Assembly: GCA_044369995.1 (NCBI GenBank)
Contig: JBILWG010000016.1
Location: 1-21,471 of the forward strand
Length of the DNA stretch: 21,471 nt
Reading direction: 5' to 3'
Source: F1-60-MAGs149 sp044369995
Lineage (GTDB): Bacteria > Actinomycetota > Thermoleophilia > Gaiellales > F1-60-MAGs149
Positions 12,135 to 17,989 of the stretch are shown here, one piece after another. The position numbers and the translations under genes are program-made. The notes below the pieces were generated by a model. That model was not told the origin of the DNA. It did not search any database and saw nothing but the letters and a program-made list of their open reading frames with translations. How positions within the stretch are numbered: the first letter of the stretch is position 1; the number at the start of each line of letters is the position of its first letter.

Positions 12135-13820
12135 TTAGAGCAGCGGCTCGGACCGCGGGACAGCGAGCTGCGCGGTGAGTGGCTTGGGCCTGCCGAACAG
12201 GCCGCCTTCGCCCCACGCCACGCCAAACTCGCGTGCGCGCTGCGCGTCCGCAGGGGTCTCGATACCTGTCGCCACCACCGTCATGTCGAATTCGCGGCCG
12301 ACCGTCACGGCGTACGCAACGACGGTGTCATCCACGGCACCGGCATGGGCAGCTTGGGTGAAGCTCGGATCGATCCGCAACTGCGTAAACGGCAACTCCC
12401 GCAGATCCGTCAGCGCTCCCACGCGACCGCCAAACCCGTCGAGGGCGATGCCCACGCCGAGCCGGCGCAACCCCGCGGCGGATGCCCGTGCGCGCACGAG
12501 ATCGACGCCCGCCGTCTCGCGGATCTGCAGCACGATGCGGCGCGGGTCGACAGCAGCCTGCGTCAGGTCGTTTTGCAGCCGTGCGGTCAGCGAGCGGTCC
12601 TCGAGGACGCTACCTGTCACGCCAATACCCAGCGGCACGCCCGCCAGCGGCAGACTGTCGTCGGCCGCAAGCTCGATGACGCGGCGGAGCAGCCACTGGT
12701 CGACGCGCTCGGTCAGACCCGCGCGCACGACGTGGTGATGAAAGGCATCGACGTGCAGCAGCTCGTCACCGTCGTGCAGGTGGAGCACGAGCTCGCAGCC
12801 GACGAGTGCGCCAGAGCGCAAATCAACAATCGGCTGGGCCTGTAGCTCCAGGCGATCGCGCTCGATAGCACGGTGCAGGCGCTGCCCCCACGTCATCCGC
12901 ACGCGCATGCGGACGGCGGCATCGGGATCGCCCGTCGGATACTCAACGACACCACTGTGCCCGACGGCCTTGGCCTCGTAGAGCGCGAGGTCGGCACGCG
13001 TCATGGCTTCATCACCCGTAAGCTCATCGCCCGGCCGCAGCACGACCATGCCGATGCTCGCGTGCACGCCCGCCATCAGCTCGAGGTCGGTGGCACGGGC
13101 GCACCGCACGGCCGACAGCACGCGCTCGGCCGCGATGCGCGCGTCGAGCTGCGTGGCCCGACGGATGATCACCGCGAACTCGTCGCCACCAAAGCGCGCG
13201 GCGCGATCACCGTCACGCAGGGCATCGCCAATGCGTGCGCCAACGGCCTGCAGCAGCTGGTCGCCCATGCTGTGCCCGTACGTGTCGTTGAAGCGCTTGA
13301 AGCCATCAAGGTCCACGAGGAGCAGCGCGGCGCTATCGCCTTGCGCACAGCGTCGCAGCGTCTCGGCGAGCGATGCTTCGAACGCCGCGCGGTCGAGCAG
13401 TCCCGTCAACATGTCGCGTGTCTCAGGCGGCCCGCCGAGCATGTCGACGTCGGTGTGCCGCGGCAGAAACGTCGGCATGCCGATCACGTGCCACGCGTCG
13501 TTGCGGAAGGCCCCCTCAAGGTGCAGGAGGATGGAGACGTCGGAGTCGCGGTGCCCCGTCCGCACGGCGACGGACAGCCCGTCGTCCGTCTTGCCGAGCA
13601 GGGCAAGCAGGTGTGGCGCGTCGGCGGCACACACCGCTGCAGCGATCCGCGCCCCAACGGGGGCGCCGACCTTGCGCTCCCAGGTCTCGTCACACCCGAT
13701 CACGACGCCGTTGCGATCAAGGCTCGCCGAGCCGAAGCGGCGGTCGCGGTGGGCGGGCGGGTGGCGGTGCTCTGGCCGAAGCGGGGTCGGCTCGTCGAGG
13801 CGGTTGTCAAGCGAGTGCAT
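12135..13820 (-). CDS. Diguanylate cyclase (GGDEF) with degenerate EAL domain and PAS-like N-terminus
   Basis: This 561-residue protein has a PAS-like region (about 28-125), a GGDEF domain (about 135-298) and an EAL-like domain (about 312-550). The cyclase site is intact (DLDGFKRFNDTYGH, then G211-G-D-E-F215), and the product-inhibition site R202-x2-D205 lies five residues before it. The EAL half has lost key positions: EAL reads E343-L-V, NVS reads TGS (402-404), DDFGTG reads DGFGGR (461-466), KxD reads R482-I-D and AEGIE reads ATGIE. It is therefore predicted to make c-di-GMP but not degrade it; the EAL part may bind ligand or regulate. ATG 13820 is preferred over ATG 13844 because AGGAGC sits 5 nt upstream. 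No membrane segment is visible. The gene follows the vWA gene on the same strand. Confidence 0.88.
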   Translation of the reverse strand: MHSLDNRLDEPTPLRPEHRHPPAHRDRRFGSASLDRNGVVIGCDETWERKVGAPVGARIAAAVCAADAPHLLALLGKTDDGLSVAVRTGHRDSDVSILLHLEGAFRNDAWHVIGMPTFLPRHTDVDMLGGPPETRDMLTGLLDRAAFEASLAETLRRCAQGDSAALLLVDLDGFKRFNDTYGHSMGDQLLQAVGARIGDALRDGDRAARFGGDEFAVIIRRATQLDARIAAERVLSAVRCARATDLELMAGVHASIGMVVLRPGDELTGDEAMTRADLALYEAKAVGHSGVVEYPTGDPDAAVRMRVRMTWGQRLHRAIERDRLELQAQPIVDLRSGALVGCELVLHLHDGDELLHVDAFHHHVVRAGLTERVDQWLLRRVIELAADDSLPLAGVPLGIGVTGSVLEDRSLTARLQNDLTQAAVDPRRIVLQIRETAGVDLVRARASAAGLRRLGVGIALDGFGGRVGALTDLRELPFTQLRIDPSFTQAAHAGAVDDTVVAYAVTVGREFDMTVVATGIETPADAQRAREFGVAWGEGGLFGRPKPLTAQLAVPRSEPLL

Positions 13821-13848
13821 GAGAAGCTCCTGGCATCGATGCATCGAA

Positions 13849-13902
13849 GCCCGTCCGCCGTGCCGGTGAGCCGAGGCTCGCTGCCGACACGGCGGTTCGG
13901 GC
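13849..13902 (-). promoter_or_regulatory. Long structured RNA leader upstream of the GGDEF-EAL gene
   Basis: Nested inverted repeats pair GCCCG (13849-13853) with CGGGC (13898-13902), CCGCCGTG (13855-13862) with CACGGCGG (13888-13895), and GAGCC (13868-13872) with GGCTC (13875-13879). The RNA would fold into one long interrupted hairpin directly after the terminator at 13904-13946 and 20-odd nt before the Shine-Dalgarno. I see no match to a known c-di-GMP riboswitch core. Confidence 0.45.
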
Positions 13903-13903
13903 G

Positions 13904-13946
13904 AAACACGAGGAACCCGCCGGCCTCGATGAGGGACCGGCGGGCT
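13904..13946 (-). terminator. Rho-independent terminator of the vWA gene
   Basis: On the minus strand CCCGCCGG and CCGGCGGG form a perfect 8-bp GC stem. Its loop carries a further CCTC/GAGG pairing, and it is followed by TTCCTCGTGTTT. It lies about 20 bp after the vWA stop and upstream of the GGDEF-EAL gene, so it could also act as an attenuator for that gene. Confidence 0.7.
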
Positions 13947-13967
13947 CCAACTGGTTCCCCAGGTCGA

Positions 13968-16340
13968 TCAGCCGGTCACCGGGCTGATGCGGCACTGGGC
14001 GAAGCGGTGCGTGAGGGTCGTCACGCGAGGCGTTGCCCCGGTGGCGAAGAACACGCGAGCCGTGACCTTATGCACTCCGACGCTCTGCACATTGGTGCTG
14101 AGCGAGAAGGACTGCAGACCCGTGCCCCGCGCGTTGACGCGCTTGGCGAAGCGGCCGTCGCGGATGAAGACCACATGGTCGACATTGCGAGCGGTCAGCC
14201 GAGTCAGGGCCGTGTTGCCGGCAACGCATCCCTGCGGGCTGCGCAGCGTGGCGGTGCCACGGACCGAGGCCGGCGGTGCGACCACCGGTGCGACGGGCGG
14301 CGCGATCACTGCGGCTGCAGGCGCGATGTCGTCGTTGGTGATCGTGCAGACGGCGGTCCCACCGATGCCAACGGCAACGGTCGTTCCGACCTGGGTGCCA
14401 CCGACACAGGTCCACGCGCTGGCGGTGTAGCCAGCAAGGCCCGTCTCGGACAGCGTCCACGTGTCGGACTGGAGCGTCGGACCGGAATCCGCCGTGCCAG
14501 GGCCCGTCACGTTGTTGTTCAACTCACCGGTCGTCTTGGCACCGACTGCGGTGAGCGTAAAGTTCGCCGCAACGGCCGTACCGCCGTTGTCGTTCACGAC
14601 AACCTTACGGAGCTGAAGCACCGGTGGGATGTCGTTGTTGACGATCGTGCACGTCACGTGCTCGCCGATTTCAAGCGTGACGGTCGAGCCGTCCTGCACG
14701 AACGTGGGCTGGTCTGTCTGATCGTTCGTGGAGTCACAGCTCCACGCACCGGCCGAGTAACCGGCGGGGCCGGTCTCAGACAGTGTGTACGCCACACCGC
14801 CGAAGACCGGGCGTCCCACGGGGTCGGCCGACGCGGACGTGAAGTCGCGCGAGCCATCGGCGTCGCCCGACGCCGTAGCGGCGAGGGTGAAGTCCGCGGG
14901 CCCAGCCGTACCGCCGTTGTCGTTCGTCACGCTCTTGACGAGCGTGAGCATGGCGGGGCGGAACGTGTTGGTGAACGTGCACGTGATGTCCTGCGCGGAA
15001 CCGACCTTGACCTCGATCGAGGTACCAACGTCCATCACCGTGGCACCCTTGCTGGTGGCGTCGTTGCACTCAACCTGCGCCGAGTACTCGGCCATGTCCG
15101 TGCCAGGCGCTGCCACCTCCGACACGACGTGGACGCCAGCCGGAACAGCCTGTGCGCCAGTTGTGCCGCCGTTGCCGAGCGGCTCGCCGACGGCCTGCCC
15201 GTCGATCAGCATGCCGAACGTCTCTGTACCGGTACCGTCAACGACGGTCTTGTTGATCGTGATCGTGCCGGGGCAGAGCTTGTCCGCGATCTCTCGCAGC
15301 TTGGCGGCGAGCTCCTTCTCCGAGCCGAGGAAGTAATCCTCATCCGCGACGGGACCGCTCATGGCCGACAGATTGGCCGTGGAGATGCCCCCACCGACGC
15401 CAACGCCAAGGATGCGCTGTGCAACGCCTTTCTGATCCATGGCCGGGTACTTCGCCAGGTTTGCCGAGGCGATACCGAAGGCGATGTTCTCCAACGACTT
15501 CGAACCGTTCACATGCACGGTCGGATTGCCATCGGTCACGAAGACGATGACGTCAACGCCGGCGAGAGCCGCGTCCTGCATTGCGGCATCCCAGTTGGTC
15601 ATACCACCGTTGAAGTCGACACCGTAGAGGCGGTCGATCTCCTTATTGGCATCGTCCTGCCCACCGGTGGTGGCGAGATCGTACGTCGTGCCACCCGGAT
15701 ACGAATCCGAGGCAAACGACGAGATCTTCAACTGCGTCGGCGAGCCGGCGAGCCCGTTGACAAAGGCTTGGCCTGCTGCGATGTAGTCGGCGCGGTAGGG
15801 CTCAGTGGAGCCCGAGGTGTCGAGCAGGAGCAGTACCTTGAGGCCGGCACCGCACGTGGCAGGCAGCGGCGGATTATCGGCTGCATTCACGAAACGAGGG
15901 CTGACCGTCTTGTTGCCGTCGACCTTGACCGATTCGACGTACGGCTGCGTCTCACCGTCCCATGTCAGCTGATCGAGAATTCGCCAACCAGCCGGTGCGG
16001 CGGTTTCGCGGAAATACTTGGTACCTCCTGGGACACCGGTGGCCACAAGCGCACCTGCGGCATCCGTCACCCCGGGGATTGCAACGGGAGCACCCGAGAA
16101 GTCCTTCTTGGTGTCGTACTGGAACGCTGCACCCGCTAGTGGCAGGGCATAGCCGTTCGCCGAGTCGCGCGCAGGATCCTTCGCATCGACGTTGCGATAG
16201 CCACCCTTGAGCACTGTCACATCGCCGGGTTTGTCCGGTGTGGGTGACGCGACAGCGCCTCCAACACCGACGGCGAGCAGCACTCCGACCGCCGAGAGAC
16301 TCATGAGCAGTGTCCACCACCGCCGCACTTGCGTGTTCAT
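13968..16340 (-). CDS. Secreted von Willebrand factor A / prealbumin-repeat (SpaA-like) surface protein
   Basis: This 790-residue protein has a signal peptide (about 1-31, cleavage near AVASP) and a SpaA/Cna-B-like beta domain (about 38-155). A vWA domain follows (168-357) with a complete MIDAS metal site: D174-T-S-G-S178, T248 and D270. Then come three prealbumin-like modules (358-460, 461-570, 571-671), a Pro/Ala-rich linker (672-692) and a C-terminal domain (693-790) shared with the protein at 19116-19898. Modules 2 and 3 are repeats: VTNDNGGTA/VVNDNGGTA, YTLSETGPAGYSA/WTLSETGLAGYTA, CTIVNND/CTITNDD. There is no LPxTG motif and no C-terminal helix, so the anchoring mode is unknown. ATG 16340 has Shine-Dalgarno GGAGGT at 5-nt spacing; ATG 16367 lacks this. 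It is likely an adhesin or ligand-binding surface protein; function is inferred from architecture. Confidence 0.87.
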   Translation of the reverse strand: MNTQVRRWWTLLMSLSAVGVLLAVGVGGAVASPTPDKPGDVTVLKGGYRNVDAKDPARDSANGYALPLAGAAFQYDTKKDFSGAPVAIPGVTDAAGALVATGVPGGTKYFRETAAPAGWRILDQLTWDGETQPYVESVKVDGNKTVSPRFVNAADNPPLPATCGAGLKVLLLLDTSGSTEPYRADYIAAGQAFVNGLAGSPTQLKISSFASDSYPGGTTYDLATTGGQDDANKEIDRLYGVDFNGGMTNWDAAMQDAALAGVDVIVFVTDGNPTVHVNGSKSLENIAFGIASANLAKYPAMDQKGVAQRILGVGVGGGISTANLSAMSGPVADEDYFLGSEKELAAKLREIADKLCPGTITINKTVVDGTGTETFGMLIDGQAVGEPLGNGGTTGAQAVPAGVHVVSEVAAPGTDMAEYSAQVECNDATSKGATVMDVGTSIEVKVGSAQDITCTFTNTFRPAMLTLVKSVTNDNGGTAGPADFTLAATASGDADGSRDFTSASADPVGRPVFGGVAYTLSETGPAGYSAGAWSCDSTNDQTDQPTFVQDGSTVTLEIGEHVTCTIVNNDIPPVLQLRKVVVNDNGGTAVAANFTLTAVGAKTTGELNNNVTGPGTADSGPTLQSDTWTLSETGLAGYTASAWTCVGGTQVGTTVAVGIGGTAVCTITNDDIAPAAAVIAPPVAPVVAPPASVRGTATLRSPQGCVAGNTALTRLTARNVDHVVFIRDGRFAKRVNARGTGLQSFSLSTNVQSVGVHKVTARVFFATGATPRVTTLTHRFAQCRISPVTG
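14328..14960 (-). repeat. Two tandem prealbumin-like modules inside the vWA protein
   Basis: Residues 461-570 (14631-14960) and 571-671 (14328-14630) are diverged copies. Both start with a K-x-V-x-N-D-N-G-G-T-A strand, carry the string TLSETG-x-AGY-x-A-x-AW-x-C and close with C-T-I-x-N-D/N-D. Divergence at DNA level suggests an old duplication. Confidence 0.75.
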
Positions 16341-16365
16341 CGAAAACCTCCGTGTTGATGACTTC

Positions 16366-16371
16366 ACGCTA
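16366..16371 (-). promoter_or_regulatory. Candidate -10 (TAGCGT) of the vWA gene
   Basis: The minus-strand TAGCGTG heptamer is identical to the one upstream of the gene at 16490-16975. It gives a leader of about 19 nt carrying the GGAGGT Shine-Dalgarno. Confidence 0.45.
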
Positions 16372-16403
16372 TGCAGCGAGCGAAGTCGGACATCGGTGGT
16401 GGT

Positions 16404-16419
16404 CGCGCGATATCGCGCG
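16404..16419. promoter_or_regulatory. Perfect 16-bp palindrome CGCGCGATATCGCGCG, operator-like
   Basis: It is centred about 52 bp upstream of the predicted vWA transcription start (near 16359). Position and symmetry suit a dimeric regulator. No T-run follows, so it is not a typical terminator for the gene at 16490. Confidence 0.4.
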
Positions 16420-16459
16420 GCGGTTCACCCGCGTGTCCGCTGGCCAATCCGCGGCTGTC

Positions 16460-16476
16460 CTGCGGGTAACCCGCAG
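16460..16476. promoter_or_regulatory. Dyad CTGCGGGTAACCCGCAG, candidate LuxR-type regulator site
   Basis: Eight-base arms are separated by 1 nt. It lies 14 bp past the stop of the 16490-16975 gene and about 109 bp upstream of the predicted vWA transcription start. The dyad at 17929-17945, read on the minus strand, matches it at 15 of 17 positions. It could also form a short hairpin at the end of the upstream mRNA. Confidence 0.5.
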
Positions 16477-16489
16477 CCGTCCACGACGA

Positions 16490-16975
16490 CTATTCGCTGG
16501 CCGGGCGCAGCGACGGGCCGCACGTCGACGATGCGCGCGGCGCGCCAAGGATCGTCAGCTGCACGGCCGTGACCCGACAGCCGACGCGGTGCGCGAACGG
16601 CGCGGCGATCGCCACGTCGATGCGGCCGTCAGCGTCGGGCGTGGCGCGCACAACGCGCGGACGCCAGCGCCCTGGCGCCGCGACGGTGACGATGACCGGC
16701 CTCGCCCCCACCTCCCAGCCAATGCCCGAGAAACGGATCGCGCGGGACGGTGGCAGCGCCGCGCGGGCTCCGACAATCGTCGGCGTCATCGCACCGCTGG
16801 CGCGCTCGGTCAGCACGCCCGTAGAGCTGATCGCCAGCATGGCGACGACAACCGCGGTACCCGCAGCGAGGGCGAGCGCAAGACTGCGCAGCGTCGCGTG
16901 GCCCGTGACGAGGACGAGCGCGACGGTCACCGTCGCCAAGACCAACGCAGCGGAATGCCAGACCAGCGTGTTCAT
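16490..16975 (-). CDS. Small membrane-anchored protein of unknown function
   Basis: This 161-residue protein has two hydrophobic segments near the N-terminus (about 6-24 and 30-49), then a domain of about 110 residues rich in short beta-like stretches (AIRFSGIGWEVGARPVIVTVA, DGRIDVAIAAPFAHRVGCRVTAVQLTI). It contains two cysteines, one in each of VGCRV and STCGP. No family is recognised. The C-terminal part could lie outside the cell and be disulfide-bonded. ATG 16975 has AGAGG at about 7-nt spacing, and its first codons (ATGAACACGC) and preceding TTCG are identical to those of the vWA gene. It lies between the response regulator and the vWA gene on the same strand, which suggests a role in the same surface system. 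Confidence 0.72.
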   Translation of the reverse strand: MNTLVWHSAALVLATVTVALVLVTGHATLRSLALALAAGTAVVVAMLAISSTGVLTERASGAMTPTIVGARAALPPSRAIRFSGIGWEVGARPVIVTVAAPGRWRPRVVRATPDADGRIDVAIAAPFAHRVGCRVTAVQLTILGAPRASSTCGPSLRPASE

Positions 16976-16992
16976 CGAATGCCTCTGCCAGC

Positions 16993-16998
16993 ACGCTA
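16993..16998 (-). promoter_or_regulatory. Candidate -10 (TAGCGT) of the small membrane-protein gene
   Basis: It is the same TAGCGTG heptamer as upstream of the vWA gene, here about 18 nt before ATG 16975 with an AGAGG Shine-Dalgarno between. Confidence 0.4.
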
Positions 16999-17000
16999 GG

Positions 17001-17025
17001 CACGCACGAAAGGTTGACGTGCGTG
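17001..17025. promoter_or_regulatory. Inverted repeat CACGCAC-N11-GTGCGTG over the -35 region
   Basis: Perfect 7-bp arms with an 11-bp spacer lie just upstream of the -10 at 16993-16998, covering the place of the -35 element. This is a typical place for a repressor or activator site. Confidence 0.4.
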
Positions 17026-17056
17026 ATTCGCTGCCGACCCACCGCGGACTTCCCCG

Positions 17057-17096
17057 GAAACGCGAAACGCCCGCCTCCCCGCAGGGAGACGGGCGT
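17057..17096 (-). terminator. Rho-independent terminator of the response-regulator gene
   Basis: On the minus strand ACGCCCG and CGGGCGT arms enclose a second stem (CTCCC/GGGAG) and are followed by TTCGCGTTTCC. It begins 15 bp after the stop of the response regulator. The tail resembles that of the terminator at 13904-13946. Confidence 0.75.
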
Positions 17097-17110
17097 CGCG
17101 AACGGTGGAG

Positions 17111-17752
17111 CTAGCCCAGCAGACCGCGTTCGTGCGCGGCATGCACGAGCTCGGCACGACGGTGCATGCCGAGCTTGGCCTGGAGACGCGCACGATGCGT
17201 CTCGATGGTCCGCACCGACAGGAACAGGGTGCCGGCGATCTCCTGGTTGGTGTAGCCGAGCGCGATGAGGCGAAGCACCTCGTTCTCGCGCTCGGTCAGA
17301 TCGCCGTTCCCGTTCTGCATGCTGACGTCGGCCAAAGCGACGGCCAGCGACGGCGCGACGTACTGCTCGCTCCGCGATGCGTTCCACACGGCATCGACGA
17401 GATGCCGTGTGCGCGAGGTCGGTGTCAGACAACCGGACGCGCCGGCTCTGAGTACCTCGCGGGCCGCGAAAGGATCCCCATTGGGGAGAATCGCGACAAC
17501 CGCGGTCTCCGGCGATGCACTCCGCACCGCGCGAATGACCTCGCATGGATCTGCGGGCAGATCCATGAGATCGATGACCAGCACTTGGGGGTGCTGCATG
17601 CGGGCGACCCGCACGGCATCCTCAACTGCCCCTTCGGTGGACAGAACCTCAAAGCCCGTCTGCTCGCCCAGCAAGCAGCCCATGGCATCGAGATACATGT
17701 CCGCGCTCCCCGCGACGACGACGGTGATTGTGCGGTGCTCAACGGCAGCCAT
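17111..17752 (-). CDS. NarL/LuxR-type response regulator with atypical receiver domain
   Basis: This 213-residue protein has a receiver-like domain (about 8-125) and a LuxR-type DNA-binding helix-turn-helix (151-213: LTERENEVLRLIALGYTNQEIA, then LSVRTIETHRARLQAKLG). The phospho-acceptor position is kept (VLVID61). The acidic pair after strand 1 is replaced by A14-G15, and the conserved lysine after GxSG is proline (P111 in GCLTPTS). Phosphorylation is thus doubtful, and it may respond to something else or act constitutively. ATG 17752 has a strong Shine-Dalgarno (GGAGGT, 7-nt spacing); a longer frame to 17923 is open but lacks this. It is divergent from the first CAP gene with 237 bp between. 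No histidine kinase is adjacent. Confidence 0.9.
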   Translation of the reverse strand: MAAVEHRTITVVVAGSADMYLDAMGCLLGEQTGFEVLSTEGAVEDAVRVARMQHPQVLVIDLMDLPADPCEVIRAVRSASPETAVVAILPNGDPFAAREVLRAGASGCLTPTSRTRHLVDAVWNASRSEQYVAPSLAVALADVSMQNGNGDLTERENEVLRLIALGYTNQEIAGTLFLSVRTIETHRARLQAKLGMHRRAELVHAAHERGLLG

Positions 17753-17863
17753 CACATCTACCTCCGTACGAACTTGCTCGCCCGGTCCGCAGACGCCAGG
17801 AGGCGGATGCTTCTTCGGGCGATCCTCGTGTGCCGGTGGGTCAAGCCCGTCCGGTACCTGCCA

Positions 17864-17869
17864 CTCTAC
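17864..17869 (-). promoter_or_regulatory. Weak candidate -10 (TAGAGT) of the response-regulator gene
   Basis: In the 237-bp divergent region 17753-17989 this is the only minus-strand TAnnnT I consider plausible; it gives a leader of about 105 nt. A TTGACC at 17839-17844 (minus) has no matching -10. Confidence 0.2.
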
Positions 17870-17907
17870 CTGAACTGGTGCGACAAACCCGCATGACCTG
17901 AGCAAAT

Positions 17908-17925
17908 CCGTGCAAGCCCGCACGG
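17908..17925. promoter_or_regulatory. Dyad CCGTGC-N6-GCACGG upstream of CAP gene 1
   Basis: Perfect 6-bp arms. Its centre (17916.5) is 20.5 bp, two helical turns, from the centre of the next dyad, so both would face the same side of the DNA, about 70 and 49 bp upstream of the predicted CAP gene 1 transcription start. Confidence 0.5.
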
Positions 17926-17928
17926 CAC

Positions 17929-17945
17929 CTGCGGACTACCCGCAG
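17929..17945. promoter_or_regulatory. Dyad CTGCGGACTACCCGCAG, candidate LuxR-type regulator site
   Basis: CTGCGG-N5-CCGCAG. Its minus strand matches the dyad at 16460-16476 at 15 of 17 positions. It sits just upstream of the place of the -35 of CAP gene 1, a usual place for an activator. Confidence 0.55.
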
Positions 17946-17973
17946 TCTTCCTGCCGTCGGCGCCGTAGCGCAG

Positions 17974-17979
17974 TACCGT
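17974..17979 (+). promoter_or_regulatory. Candidate -10 (TACCGT) of CAP gene 1
   Basis: TACCGT ends 11 nt before ATG 17990, predicting a leader of only 3-4 nt. The -35 region (about 17951-17956) does not resemble TTGACA, as expected for an activator-dependent promoter. Confidence 0.45.
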
Positions 17980-17989
17980 AGAAAGCAGC

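Noticed and set aside
10389..12845. 818-codon plus-strand open frame opposite crtB/crtI/GGDEF-EAL
   Set aside because: It runs antisense to three well-recognised genes; such long frames are a by-product of high GC content.
13849..13902. c-di-GMP riboswitch in front of the cyclase gene
   Set aside because: No match to the GEMM-I or GEMM-II cores was seen; only nested hairpins can be supported.
13968..14264. LPxTG sortase signal at the end of the vWA protein
   Set aside because: No LPxTG-like motif, hydrophobic helix or basic tail exists; the protein ends in the shared domain followed by ISPVTG.
12873..16139. 1088-codon plus-strand open frame opposite the GGDEF-EAL and vWA genes
   Set aside because: It crosses two genes and a terminator, has no recognisable domain or signal peptide, and its composition is that of a reverse-strand shadow.
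17014..17019. Plus-strand TTGACG as a -35 element
   Set aside because: No -10 lies at the right distance and no plus-strand gene follows; it is part of the inverted repeat 17001-17025.
17753..17923. 57-residue N-terminal extension of the response regulator
   Set aside because: It is proline-rich without homology, and ATG 17752 has a GGAGGT Shine-Dalgarno and gives the normal family length.
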